A program made the translations under genes and the position numbers. The notes under the pieces are model-generated. The model had not been told where the DNA came from and ran no database searches. It was given only the letters and a program-made list of their open reading frames with translations. A stretch of DNA of 64,000 nt from assembly GCA_964611095.1 (NCBI GenBank), contig CAZSWJ010000003.1, positions 26,908 through 90,907 on the forward strand, written 5' to 3'. Shown piece by piece: positions 25,616-34,009 of the stretch. This DNA comes from CAZKJL01 sp964611095 (GTDB lineage Bacteria > Patescibacteriota > Gracilibacteria > Peribacterales > Peribacteraceae). The first letter of the stretch is position 1. The number at the start of each line of letters is the position of its first letter.

Positions 25616-27019
25616 ATGCAGCATCTCGGACTCATCGGCCTGGGCGTCATGGGAGCCAACGTGGCCCGCAACGCCGCTCGTAACGGGGCGACCGTCGCCG
25701 TGTATAACCGCACGACCGAAAAAACCGACGAATTCATGCGCGCGCACGGAACGGAGGGAACGTTTATTGCCTGCCACACACTGGCTGAACTCGTGTCCAC
25801 GCTCCCCGCTCCGCGGTCGATTCTTCTGATGGTGAATGCGGGCGCCGCAGTGGACGCCGTCATCGATGAACTTCTGCCGCTGCTTTCCCAAAATGACGCG
25901 ATCATCGACGGCGGCAACAGCTTGTTCGCCGATACCGAGCGCCGTGAGAAAGCGCTCGCCCCCAAAGGAATCCTGTACCTCGGCATGGGAGTCTCCGGCG
26001 GCGAAGAAGGTGCGCTCCTCGGCCCCAGCATGATGCCGGGCGGCAGCCCCGAAGCGTACGCACGACTTGAACCACTCCTGAAAAAGATGGCCGCCAAAGA
26101 CGGAAGCGGCGGCAAGTGCGTGTCGCTCCTCGGCCAAGGCGGCAGCGGACACTTCGTGAAGATGGTTCACAACGGCATCGAGTATGGCGACATGCAGCTC
26201 ATCGCCGAGACGTACCACTTGATGAAGTCGGTGCTCAAGCTGGGCAACGCCGACATCGCCGAAACGTTCCAACGCTGGAACCGCGGCAAAGAACTCAAAT
26301 CATTCTTGATCGAAATCACGGCGTCGATTTTTTTGAAGAAAGATGATCAAGGAACGCCCGGCGACCTCATCGACATGGTGAAAGACGAGGCAAAGCAAAA
26401 AGGCACGGGCAAGTGGACGACGCAAACCGCGATGGATTTGGGCGTGAGTATCCCCACCATCACCGCCGCCGTGGACGGACGCCTGATGTCCTCGCTCAAA
26501 ACGCTCCGCACGTCGGCCGAAGCCGCCGTGGGTCCGCTGGAACTGAAGAACGTGAAGTTGACGGTTCGCGCACTCAAAGACGCGCTGTTCCTCAGCAAGA
26601 TCTGTTCGTACGCCCAAGGCATGGCGATGATCACGGAGGCCGCGAAGACGCACGGTTGGACCGTGGATTTGGCCGAAGTCTGCCGCATTTGGAAAGGCGG
26701 CTGCATCATCCGCTCCACGCTCCTCAAGGAATTCGAGACCGCGTTCCGCACCGACCCGAACCTGCCCAACCTGATTCTGGCCCCGAACATTCTGCCGCTC
26801 TTCCAGGCGCGTCACGCCAAGTGGCGCAAAGTGGTGAGTGCCGCCGTCCTCGCCGGCATCCCGCTGCCGTCGATGACAGCTTCGCTCTCGTACTTCGACG
26901 GACTTCGCACAGCGCGACTTCCGCAGAACCTCACGCAAGCGCAGCGCGACTTCTTCGGAGCACACACGTACGCAAGGACGGATCGAGATGGAGTATTTCA
27001 TTCGGTTTGGGGCGGGTAG
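25616..27019 (+). CDS. gnd: 6-phosphogluconate dehydrogenase (decarboxylating)
   Basis: 467 residues, normal length. NAD(P)-binding GLIGLGVMGANVARNAARNG (with YNRTTEKTDEF after strand 2), substrate-binding GMGVSGGEEGALLGPSMMPGG, catalytic Lys and Asn in GHFVKMVHNGIEYGDMQLI, and C-terminal RDFFGAHTYARTDRDGVFHSVW. It oxidises 6-phosphogluconate to ribulose 5-phosphate. Operonic with tal. The TAG stop (27017-27019) is inside the first units of a heptamer hairpin repeat, so the repeat defines the C-terminus. Confidence 0.95.
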   Translation: MQHLGLIGLGVMGANVARNAARNGATVAVYNRTTEKTDEFMRAHGTEGTFIACHTLAELVSTLPAPRSILLMVNAGAAVDAVIDELLPLLSQNDAIIDGGNSLFADTERREKALAPKGILYLGMGVSGGEEGALLGPSMMPGGSPEAYARLEPLLKKMAAKDGSGGKCVSLLGQGGSGHFVKMVHNGIEYGDMQLIAETYHLMKSVLKLGNADIAETFQRWNRGKELKSFLIEITASIFLKKDDQGTPGDLIDMVKDEAKQKGTGKWTTQTAMDLGVSIPTITAAVDGRLMSSLKTLRTSAEAAVGPLELKNVKLTVRALKDALFLSKICSYAQGMAMITEAAKTHGWTVDLAEVCRIWKGGCIIRSTLLKEFETAFRTDPNLPNLILAPNILPLFQARHAKWRKVVSAAVLAGIPLPSMTASLSYFDGLRTARLPQNLTQAQRDFFGAHTYARTDRDGVFHSVWGG

Positions 27020-27096
27020 CGGTTGGCGAGTAGCGAGTAGAACGCCGGTTTTTCGCGCAGCAAAAAAACCCACCCGCTACACGCTATTCGCTACTG
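27012..27096. repeat. Heptamer hairpin repeat, copy 3
   Basis: Left arm 27012-27040: GCGGGTA, GCGGTTG, GCGAGTA, GCGAGTA, G. Right arm about 27072-27096 is the complement of GCGAATA, GCGTGTA, GCGGGTG. The gnd stop codon lies in the first unit boundary. It separates two convergent genes and may terminate both. Confidence 0.75.
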
Positions 27097-27100
27097 GCCC

Positions 27101-27496
27101 TTACGCGTCTTCTCCCTGCACCTCGTCTTTCTTCAGCTGCTCATCGGCTTTTTGCTGCGCCTGAGCCTGCTTCGTCATCTGCGTCACGTCGGGCTTGGCG
27201 TCGGCCTTCATGGTCTGTGATTTGATTTCCTGTTCACGCGTCTTGGTGCCGCCTTTCACGGGAGCGGCATCTTTCTGGGCTTGCTGATCCTTGAGCTGCT
27301 TTTGATCTTTGTCGCTCACTTGTGACTTGAGGAGCGCGAGCTGCAGCGACTTGAGATCGGCGCCCGGCTTGTTGGCCTCGTCTTTCTTGCCCTGCTTTTC
27401 CAGCTTGGCCTTGAGCGCCTTGCGCTTGGCTTCGTGCGGGGACTCCAGGTAGTCCGCGGAGGAAGGGCTGACGTCGGCTTCGTCGTTGAAGGGCAT
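27101..27496 (-). CDS. Highly charged Lys/Gln-rich small protein
   Basis: 131 residues, more than half Lys, Gln, Glu, Asp and Ala (EAKRKALKAKLEKQGKKDEA, KQLKDQQAQKDA, QMTKQAQAQQKADEQLKKDE). Probably disordered or coiled-coil, cytosolic. No family recognised. TATACT (27504-27509) lies 7 nt before the ATG, a leaderless arrangement that supports the gene. Confidence 0.6.
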   Translation of the reverse strand: MPFNDEADVSPSSADYLESPHEAKRKALKAKLEKQGKKDEANKPGADLKSLQLALLKSQVSDKDQKQLKDQQAQKDAAPVKGGTKTREQEIKSQTMKADAKPDVTQMTKQAQAQQKADEQLKKDEVQGEDA

Positions 27497-27503
27497 GTGA
27501 AAC

Positions 27504-27509
27504 AGTATA
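27504..27509 (-). promoter_or_regulatory. Leaderless-type -10 box of the Lys/Gln-rich gene
   Basis: TATACT on the minus strand ends 7 nt before the ATG at 27496. Confidence 0.45.
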
Positions 27510-27535
27510 CAAGATGAGGGACGGAAAGTGTTACC

Positions 27536-27985
27536 ATGGTGGCCGTGCATCAGACTTTTCAGTTTCTGCTTCGACCGTGGTCCGTTTTTTTCTTGGTCGT
27601 GTGCACGGCGATCGTCACGACGATGATGCTGCCGGCCGTCTTCGGCATGGAACTCTTCACGCAGTGGGGTGCCATGTACACCGACAGCTGGTGCTCGATA
27701 CGCGTGTACGACGGCGATCCGCTCAAGCCCGAAACGCACACGATGAACGTGACGGCAGGCATCACCGATACGAGTCCGGTCTGGAGCGCCCCCATGCATA
27801 ACGAGGAAACCTGCACGATGTACGCCCGCAACATCCTGTGCGGGCAAAAATCCACCGAAGGCTGGACCATCGTCTGGGCCAGGCCGTTCTTCAAAGGAAA
27901 GTATTTCCTCGATCCGCAGAACGTCTGCGATCTGACCCTCGGATCCTACGAGTGGTTTTCCCCCGTTCCCGCCGTTGTCCGCTGA
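27536..27985 (+). CDS. Membrane-anchored protein of unknown function
   Basis: 149 residues with one N-terminal membrane helix (SVFFLVVCTAIVTTMMLPAVFGM) followed by an extracytoplasmic domain with four Cys (SWCSIRV, EETCTMY, ILCGQK, NVCDLT) that may form disulfides. No family recognised. It overlaps the start of the next gene by 11 nt, so they are translationally coupled; similar small companions accompany HTTM-type proteins. Confidence 0.55.
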   Translation: MVAVHQTFQFLLRPWSVFFLVVCTAIVTTMMLPAVFGMELFTQWGAMYTDSWCSIRVYDGDPLKPETHTMNVTAGITDTSPVWSAPMHNEETCTMYARNILCGQKSTEGWTIVWARPFFKGKYFLDPQNVCDLTLGSYEWFSPVPAVVR

Positions 27986-28817
27986 ACCCCGCTATCCGTC
28001 GGCTCTGTGGTGCCGCGTGGCACAGCTGTTCGTGGGTTACTTCTTCGCGTCGGCGGCGTACTTCAAACTCACGGACAGCTTCTTCGGCCTTAAGACCGCT
28101 ACACTCGGCAGCATTTTCCAGGGCTGGATCGAATTGAAGTACCCCGTGAGTTGGTACGTGCCGTTCATGGAATTCGCACTTCCGCACATCGCGGTCCTCG
28201 CGATACTCACGATCGCGATTCAGTTCGCTGCGGGCATTGCGCTGCTCTACGACGCCAAAGTGAAATGGTTCATGATTCCGCTCTTTTTGGTGCAGCTCAA
28301 CATTCTGCTCGCCGTCTGGCACGGCCACGGTTTCATCGTCTTCGTCGGCATTTCGCTGTGGCTGTGCGGATACTATTTTTTCCGAGACACGATGACGAAC
28401 CGTACGTGGACCATACTCACGTTGTGGCTGGCGTTCTACATGCTCTTTCTGATGTGGGATCGATATCTGATCGGTGACGCGTCCCCCGCATCGTTTGCAT
28501 GGCAGTTCCAACATTTTCAACATGATGTGATGAGCACCACACCGGCGCTCAAGCACTGGATCGTCGCATTCACCAAGACATCGGCCGGGCAATTCCTGTG
28601 GACCGCAAGTTGGTGGATCACCTTGGTACTGGGGCTCGGCATGCTCATTCCCCGTATTCGGCTGTACGCCGGGGCGGGAATGCTGGTGTACGTCATCTGC
28701 AGGACCCTCATGTGGACGACGGCCGTCACGAGCGAAGGAACGCTGTGGGTGCTCGTGCTCTTCGTGTGGGTCGCCGAAGAAGAAAGGCGAAAGAGGGAGC
28801 TGTCATCCAAAGTTTGA
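27975..28817 (+). CDS. DoxX/HTTM-like polytopic membrane protein
   Basis: 280 residues with about eight membrane helices. The opening RVAQLFVGYFFASAAYFKLTDSFF and the internal WHGHGFIVFVGISLWLCGYYFF resemble DoxX and HTTM (vitamin-K gamma-carboxylase-like) proteins, but no diagnostic catalytic residue can be assigned. The start is TTG at 27975, inside the preceding gene. Function unclear; possibly quinone- or thiol-linked. A tRNA-end repeat and tRNA-Arg follow. Confidence 0.55.
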   Translation: MSAEPRYPSALWCRVAQLFVGYFFASAAYFKLTDSFFGLKTATLGSIFQGWIELKYPVSWYVPFMEFALPHIAVLAILTIAIQFAAGIALLYDAKVKWFMIPLFLVQLNILLAVWHGHGFIVFVGISLWLCGYYFFRDTMTNRTWTILTLWLAFYMLFLMWDRYLIGDASPASFAWQFQHFQHDVMSTTPALKHWIVAFTKTSAGQFLWTASWWITLVLGLGMLIPRIRLYAGAGMLVYVICRTLMWTTAVTSEGTLWVLVLFVWVAEEERRKRELSSKV

Positions 28818-28831
28818 TGCTGATCGACTAC

Positions 28832-28862
28832 ATGCACATCAGTGCCCTTGTAGCTCAGCTGG
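28832..28862 (+). repeat. 31-bp direct repeat containing the 5' end of the downstream tRNA-Arg
   Basis: The sequence starting atgcacatcagtgcccttg and ending at the D-loop GG recurs at 28929-28959, 97 bp downstream, where it forms the upstream flank and 5' end of the real tRNA. The truncated copy runs straight into a terminator-like hairpin. Confidence 0.75.
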
Positions 28863-28866
28863 CCCA

Positions 28867-28890
28867 GCTTTGCGGCAGCAAAGCGTTTTT
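28867..28890 (+). terminator. Intrinsic-terminator-like hairpin behind the truncated tRNA copy
   Basis: GCTTTGC (28867-28873) and GCAAAGC (28878-28884) form a perfect 7-bp stem over ggca, followed by GTTTTT. It would end a transcript that starts before the truncated tRNA 5' end, releasing a tRNA-half RNA. Confidence 0.6.
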
Positions 28891-28940
28891 AAAAAAGCGC
28901 CTGCGCGTTCTTCGAAGAATCCACTACAATGCACATCAGT

Positions 28941-29017
28941 GCCCTTGTAGCTCAGCTGGATAGAGCGCCTGGCTTCGGACCAGGAGGTCGTGGGTTCGAA
29001 TCCTGCCGGGGGCACCA
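28941..29017 (+). tRNA. tRNA-Arg (TCG)
   Basis: Acceptor GCCCTTG/CGGGGGC (two G-U pairs), D arm GCTC/GAGC, anticodon stem CCTGG/CCAGG with loop CTTCGGA (anticodon TCG), T arm GTGGG-TTCGAAT-CCTGC, encoded ACCA. TACAAT (about 28925-28930) is a good -10 at 10 nt upstream. Confidence 0.93.
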
Positions 29018-29049
29018 AGCACTTCTCAGTCTGTATAAGTAGCGGGGAA

Positions 29050-30258
29050 CTACACGCTCTTCAATTTATGATTCATTTTGGTTTTCTTGGTTTTAAGATA
29101 TTTTCGCTGCCGTTCGCTCTTCGGTGCCACTTCGATGGGCATCTGCTTCACAATCTCGAGTCCGTAGCCCTCCAGTCCCACGACTTTTTTGGGATTGTTC
29201 GTGAGGAGCTTCATTTTGCCCACACCCACGTCCTTGAGGATTTGGGCACCGACACCGTATTCGCGAAGATCGTCGGGGAGCCCGAGCGCACGGTTGGCAT
29301 CCACGGTATCCATGCCGAGGTGCTGGAGCGCGTAGGCGCGGATTTTGTTGGCAAGTCCGATGCTGCGGCCTTCTTGGCGCAGGTACACGACGACACCCTT
29401 CTTTTCTTTGGAAATCATTTGGAGCGCCAAATTGAGTTGCTCGCCGCAATCGCAGTGGCGCGAGTGGAACACATCGCCCGTGATGCACTCGGAGTGCACG
29501 CGCACGAGCACCGGAGTTTTTTCATCGAAGTCGCCCATCTTCATGGCGACGTGCTCGCGGCGATTCATATCGGTATAGACCGAGATCTCGAACATGCCGT
29601 ACTCGGTCTCCAGCTGGCTGCGAGCGGAGAGCAAAATGAGCGACTCGCGACAACGGCGGTACGCGATGAGGTCCTTCACGGCGATGAGCGGAATCTTGTG
29701 TTTCTTGGCGAAGGCCTTGAGCTCGGGCAAACGCATCATCGTGCCATCTTGCTTCATGAGCTCGCTGATGACGGCGCCTTCGCGCAGTCCCCCAAGGCGA
29801 CACAAATCGACCGACGCTTCGGTGTGACCCGAACGCCAGAGTACGCCGCCGTCTTGGGCGCGAAGCGGAAAGACGTGTCCGGGCCTGCTGAGGTCGTCGG
29901 CCGTTGCTTTGCGATCGATGGCGGTACGAATGGTGTGGGCACGATCGGCGGCAGAGATTCCCGTATCGATGCCGTCCTTGGCCTCGATGCTCACGGTGAA
30001 CGGCGTGGCACGCTTGCTTGTGTTGTGGAGCACCATTGCGGGCAGGTCCAACCGATCGGCGATTTCGTTGCTGAGTGCAAGGCACACGACTCCGCCGGTA
30101 TTGCGGATGATGAACGCCAACTTTTCGGCGGTCGCATGTTCTGCGGCAAGAACCAAGTCACCTTCGTTCTCGCGCCCTTCATCATCGACAACGATGACGA
30201 ATTCTCCTTTTTTCAGCGCCTGAATCGCCTGCTCGATGAGAGAATCATTTTTCTTCAT
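29050..30258 (-). CDS. ribBA: Bifunctional DHBP synthase / GTP cyclohydrolase II
   Basis: 402 residues. Residues 1-205 are RibB (DDEGRENEGDLVLAAEHAT, the RENEGD motif binding metal, and HTEASVDLCRLGG). Residues 210-402 are RibA (RVHSECITGDVFHSRHCDCGEQLNLAL with the zinc Cys set, and YLRQEGRSIGLANKIRAYALQ). They make the two precursors of riboflavin from ribulose 5-phosphate and GTP. It is separated from ribH/ribE by an SLH gene; ribD is not in the window. TATCAT (30267-30272) lies 8 nt before the ATG. Confidence 0.95.
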   Translation of the reverse strand: MKKNDSLIEQAIQALKKGEFVIVVDDEGRENEGDLVLAAEHATAEKLAFIIRNTGGVVCLALSNEIADRLDLPAMVLHNTSKRATPFTVSIEAKDGIDTGISAADRAHTIRTAIDRKATADDLSRPGHVFPLRAQDGGVLWRSGHTEASVDLCRLGGLREGAVISELMKQDGTMMRLPELKAFAKKHKIPLIAVKDLIAYRRCRESLILLSARSQLETEYGMFEISVYTDMNRREHVAMKMGDFDEKTPVLVRVHSECITGDVFHSRHCDCGEQLNLALQMISKEKKGVVVYLRQEGRSIGLANKIRAYALQHLGMDTVDANRALGLPDDLREYGVGAQILKDVGVGKMKLLTNNPKKVVGLEGYGLEIVKQMPIEVAPKSERQRKYLKTKKTKMNHKLKSV

Positions 30259-30335
30259 GAGGACTGATGATACCACGATGCAAGGCCTTGTGCAGGCCTG
30301 CATCGATAAAATAACGAAGGGAAATCTTTACGAAC

Positions 30336-31703
30336 CTATTGCCACTTAATGGTGTAAGTGAGCTTCGCGGCGACGTTGGAGCCCGTGCCTTTGCGTCCCA
30401 CGCCCACGATGTACGAGTCCCCGGGAACGAACGTGTACGGCGATCCGCACTGCGGTCCGCTGAAACCATACTGGTCCACGGATGCCGGCGTGTAGATGAT
30501 GCAGTTCATGTCTTCGGGAGAGGAGAGCATCACGGTCGCGATTTGTTCCTTGGTGACGCTGAACTTGTACCAGTCGTAGTAATCGTTGGCCTCGAGTGTG
30601 GCGACGTACGGTCTGTTGAAGAGCATCTTCACGGCATCGAGGAATCCGTCGTTACCGTCCGACGTGCCGCCTTTGGCGCTGAGCTTGTACGGAACGCTGG
30701 CCACGGTGGGCTGAATCTGGAGCTGGTATTTGCCCGGACCCACGGCGACGTTCATGTCACAGCTGTTCGTGGATTGCACGCCGAGGTAATACTCGGAGGT
30801 GAATCCATCGTCACCGATGAGGTACAAGCGGCACGAGACGTCGGACGGGTAGTAACCGTAGATCGTGGTGTTGAGCGAGAAGACGGTGCGTGCAGCGGTG
30901 AGCGTGAAGAGGTAGCTCACGGACTTGCGACCCGAGAAACTGTCCGAATCGGCGAACGGGAAGCTGACGCTCTTGAGTACCTCCGTCGGTGCCGAGGAAC
31001 TGCTGGAGGACATCGCGGAGCTGCTCACGGACGAGGAGGAGGATGAAGACGACGAGGAAGACTGGGCCTGAGCTTTGCCGTTCATCGCATTGAAGATGTA
31101 GGCGGCGGCTTCACCGCGACTGAGCTCTTTGTCCGGGTAGAAGCGAGCTCCGGCCTGTCCGTTGACGGGCAGTACGCCCACTTTGTATGCGGCGCTGATG
31201 TACTTGCTGTACCAGGCGGATACGGAGATATCGACGAATTTGATGATGTCCTGGTCCTGGGCGGAGATGTCGCCGACGGGGAGACCGAAGACGGTGAAGA
31301 TCATCTTGAGAGCTTCGGTGCGGCTCACGGGGCTTCCGGGACGGAACTTGCCGTCGCTGTAGCCTTGGACGAATCCGTTTTCCTTGGATGCCGCGTCGCA
31401 GACGAACGCCTCGTACCAACTGCCGCGCTCCACGTCGGCGAAGCAACCCACGTAGATGGCTTTGGGCTGGCGGTTCGTTGCGGTGTAGAGGAGCTTGAGG
31501 AACTCGGCGCGGTTCACGCTCTTGTCCGGGTAGAAGTTGCCGTCGGGGTTTCCTTTGACGATGCCGCCGCGTGCGAGTGACTCGATTTCACCTTTGAACG
31601 GGTGAGAATCGGTGACATCGGGGAAAATTCCCGCCGCACTCACGAGCATCGGGAGGGAAATGAGAGCGGAGACCAGGAGTCCCGCGAGACGTCGGTGAGA
31701 CAT
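30336..31703 (-). CDS. SLH-domain surface protein with Ser-rich linker
   Basis: 455 residues. Signal peptide 1-23, three S-layer homology domains (about 25-210: GIFPDVTDSHPFKGEIESLARGGIVKGNPDGNFYPDKSVNRAEFLKLL, then two more with YSDGKFRPGSPVSRTEALKMI and GARFYPDKELSRGEAAAYIF), a Ser-only linker (about 216-245), then a beta-rich C-terminal domain (250-455) with paired Cys. SLH domains bind secondary cell-wall polymer, so this should be a surface protein. The domain resembles a PPC-like beta sandwich in places (SYLFTLTAARTVFSLNTT) but I would not assign it. Confidence 0.85.
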   Translation of the reverse strand: MSHRRLAGLLVSALISLPMLVSAAGIFPDVTDSHPFKGEIESLARGGIVKGNPDGNFYPDKSVNRAEFLKLLYTATNRQPKAIYVGCFADVERGSWYEAFVCDAASKENGFVQGYSDGKFRPGSPVSRTEALKMIFTVFGLPVGDISAQDQDIIKFVDISVSAWYSKYISAAYKVGVLPVNGQAGARFYPDKELSRGEAAAYIFNAMNGKAQAQSSSSSSSSSSSVSSSAMSSSSSSAPTEVLKSVSFPFADSDSFSGRKSVSYLFTLTAARTVFSLNTTIYGYYPSDVSCRLYLIGDDGFTSEYYLGVQSTNSCDMNVAVGPGKYQLQIQPTVASVPYKLSAKGGTSDGNDGFLDAVKMLFNRPYVATLEANDYYDWYKFSVTKEQIATVMLSSPEDMNCIIYTPASVDQYGFSGPQCGSPYTFVPGDSYIVGVGRKGTGSNVAAKLTYTIKWQ

Positions 31704-31767
31704 GTGAGGAGCGAGAAATGTTATTGGCTCGCACGTTATCTTGAACACTTCTGTTGTACAAGATTCC

Positions 31768-32241
31768 TCAACTCAATTCCTTGAGATGCGCAAGTGAACT
31801 GAGAAACGTGGTGGCGGCCAACCGTCCTTTGGCTCCCGGACCGATGGAACGGGCGCGCGCATCCTCCTCGTTGTTCACGAAAAGCACCTCGTACGTGATT
31901 GGTTTTTTGAGTCGAAGTTGAATATCCATGATGCCGCGAGCCGACTCTTCGGCGATGAGACGGGCGTGGTGCGTGGCACCCTGGACGATGATGCCAAACG
32001 CGATGGCACCGTCCGCACCGGCTTCCAGAGCGGCTTGGCAGAGAAGCGGGATTTCGTACGAACCGGGCGCATCGATGACGCCGATGTTCTCATTCTTGAT
32101 CCCCGCTTCCACCAAGCCCGCGACGGCATCTTTCACGAGCGACGACGTCATCTCGCCGTGCCACACGGAACGGACGATGGCGATCTTCCACGAGGGATCC
32201 ACCGTGATCTTGCCGAATTCGGGAACGCTACTTTGTGACAT
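31768..32241 (-). CDS. ribH: 6,7-dimethyl-8-ribityllumazine synthase
   Basis: 157 residues. RibH motifs: IAIVRSVWHGEMTSSLVKDAVAGL, IGVIDAPGSYEIPLLCQAAL, AFGIIVQGATHHARLIAEESARGIMDIQL (catalytic His pair). It condenses the RibA-derived and RibB-derived precursors. The ATG at 32241 lies inside the end of ribE (14-nt overlap). The C-terminal tail is longer than usual (ARSIGPGAKGRLAATTFLSSLAHLKELS). Confidence 0.93.
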   Translation of the reverse strand: MSQSSVPEFGKITVDPSWKIAIVRSVWHGEMTSSLVKDAVAGLVEAGIKNENIGVIDAPGSYEIPLLCQAALEAGADGAIAFGIIVQGATHHARLIAEESARGIMDIQLRLKKPITYEVLFVNNEEDARARSIGPGAKGRLAATTFLSSLAHLKELS

Positions 32242-32794
32242 GTGCACGGAGAATGTACTTCCCAACGACGTCCGTCTCAAGGTTCACGGTGTCCCCGGCT
32301 TTGAGCGAGCCGAGCGTGGTGTTCTCGAGCGTATGTGGAATGAGTGCAACGGTGACCTTGTCGGCATCGAGTGATGCGACCGTGAGCGCCACGCCATCGA
32401 TGGTGATGGAACCGTGGTGCACGATGTAGCCCAGAAGATGCTGCGGAACCGAGACGCTGAGCATCGTGTCTTTGAGCGACAAAACTTTTCCCGTTCCTTC
32501 GATGTGCCCGAGAACGATGTGACCCTCCAGCCTGCCATCGGCTCGGAGTGCGCGTTCCACGTTCACGGAATCCCCCGTCTTGAGTGTTCCGAGTTTCGTT
32601 TTTTGGAGTGTGGTCGGAACGACATCGAATGACATCGAGGCGTCATCGAATTCGGTGACGGACAAGCACGTCCCGAGCACGGCGATGCTGCTGCCCACTT
32701 TGATGTCATCGAACGACTCGGGGCGGGAAAGAACGAGAACGTTCTTTTTGGCTTCCAGGACGGGCACGACGGCTTCGATGATTCCGGTAAACAT
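32228..32794 (-). CDS. ribE: Riboflavin synthase alpha chain
   Basis: 188 residues, with two lumazine-binding repeats: MFTGIIEAV...SIAVLGTCLSVT...GDSVNVERALRADGRLEGHIVLGHIEGTG and GYIVHHGSITIDGVALTVASLD...GDTVNLETDVVGKY. It makes riboflavin from two lumazines. The order ribE-ribH with overlap is an operon. Only 28 bp separate it from the aminotransferase, so there is no room for an FMN riboswitch; TACCAT (32803-32808) could be a -10. Confidence 0.95.
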   Translation of the reverse strand: MFTGIIEAVVPVLEAKKNVLVLSRPESFDDIKVGSSIAVLGTCLSVTEFDDASMSFDVVPTTLQKTKLGTLKTGDSVNVERALRADGRLEGHIVLGHIEGTGKVLSLKDTMLSVSVPQHLLGYIVHHGSITIDGVALTVASLDADKVTVALIPHTLENTTLGSLKAGDTVNLETDVVGKYILRAHVTK

Positions 32795-32822
32795 AGAGGT
32801 GCATGGTAGCAGATTCCGGCTC

Positions 32823-33977
32823 CTAGAGCACCGCTTTTACCTTCTCGCAGAGCTCCGCGATGCGCTTGAGCGGAATGCCCGCGATATTCACGCGGCCGTC
32901 CAAAGGTACGAACGCGTTGTGCTCGGTCTTGAGGCGCGTCACTTGCTCGGGGCTGAGCGGGAGAATGGCGAACATGCCGTAGCCGCTGAGTGCGGGCGTG
33001 CACGATGCAGGGAGTCCTTCGATGAGGAGTTTCCTCTTTTTACTCATCATGGCGCGCGCTTCGGCCAAATCTTTCAGCCACTCGGTGCGATACTTTTCCT
33101 GCGTGAGTGCGACGACGGCTTGGCCGAAGGTCGGAGCGGCGGAATGGAGTCCGCGCGAGATGACGGAGTAGGTTCCCTCCACCGTTTTCTTTTCGTCCTC
33201 TGAACTGACGAACGCGGCGGCAAGCCCCGTGCGAAGTCCGTAGATGGAATGGTTCTTGGACGCCGACCACGTGACGAGCGTCGTGAGTCCGGCGTCGCGA
33301 CAAAGACGAATGGCCACGGCATCGGCTTCGGGCTCACCTTTGAATCCTTGGTACGCGAAGTCGAGAAGCACGACGCATTCTTTCGTTTGCAGAACATTGA
33401 TGAGCGCGGGCCAATCGGCATCGGTGAGATCGAGACCCGTGGGATTGTGGCACCCGACCTGGAGCATGATGCCGAACTTTCCGCTCTGTTTTTTGATCGT
33501 GTCGACGATGGCATCGATGCTCGCTTTTTTATTCACCAAGTACGGCGTTTCGATGACGGCGAATCCCGCCCATGTGCAGACGGGCATGTGGTTGGCCCAG
33601 GCCGGCATGGGGAGGATGATATTTGGCTTGTCTTGGCCAAGAAGCATGCTCATGAGCCGCAGGTTGATGGCAAGTGCTCCGGTACCGCCCGTGGAAGCGA
33701 TGGACGCGACGATATCGGAATCTTTGGCAATGAGTTTATGAACAGCGGTTCGATAACTCGACAATCCGGTGAGAGGCGGATACGCGCAGTTGAAATCCTT
33801 GAGCGACTTCCCGAGTTCTGCCATGGCCTTGCCGACGCTCGGAAGCATGAGCGGTTTTCCGTCTTCATCCATGTAGACGCCGAGCGTCCCGTCGATGCAT
33901 GTCGGTCCCGCCGCCCGCGCCTCGGCCGCGATCGCGAAGAGCGGATCGGGTTTTGCCGGAGGTAAGGAGGAGAACAT
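32823..33977 (-). CDS. Class I aminotransferase (aromatic/aspartate type)
   Basis: 384 residues from ATG 33977, where MFSSLPPAKPDPLF lines up with the usual AspC/TyrB start MFENI-x-x-APADPI; in-frame ATGs at 33989 and further upstream are possible. PLP Lys in WSASKNHSIYGLRTGLA, the cofactor Asp-Tyr in VVLLDFAYQGF, HNPTG, and the C-terminal Arg in PLDGRVNIAGI. In this operon it most likely makes Phe and Tyr from phenylpyruvate and hydroxyphenylpyruvate. Confidence 0.9.
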   Translation of the reverse strand: MFSSLPPAKPDPLFAIAAEARAAGPTCIDGTLGVYMDEDGKPLMLPSVGKAMAELGKSLKDFNCAYPPLTGLSSYRTAVHKLIAKDSDIVASIASTGGTGALAINLRLMSMLLGQDKPNIILPMPAWANHMPVCTWAGFAVIETPYLVNKKASIDAIVDTIKKQSGKFGIMLQVGCHNPTGLDLTDADWPALINVLQTKECVVLLDFAYQGFKGEPEADAVAIRLCRDAGLTTLVTWSASKNHSIYGLRTGLAAAFVSSEDEKKTVEGTYSVISRGLHSAAPTFGQAVVALTQEKYRTEWLKDLAEARAMMSKKRKLLIEGLPASCTPALSGYGMFAILPLSPEQVTRLKTEHNAFVPLDGRVNIAGIPLKRIAELCEKVKAVL

Positions 33978-34009
33978 GGACCTGGACATAAAAAGAGGGA
34001 AAGAAATAA

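Noticed and set aside
20935..29017. Integrated mobile element with att sites at the tRNA genes
   Set aside because: The direct repeats are only about 91-101 bp apart and there is no integrase or cargo gene, so an integrated island cannot be supported.
31020..31070. CRISPR-like or tandem repeat in the SLH gene (and at 48410-48480, 48610-48660)
   Set aside because: These are in-frame serine-codon runs forming linkers between domains; there are no spacers or regular repeat units.
32795..32822. FMN riboswitch in front of ribE
   Set aside because: Only 28 bp separate ribE from the aminotransferase gene, too short for the aptamer, and none of the RFN core motifs is present.
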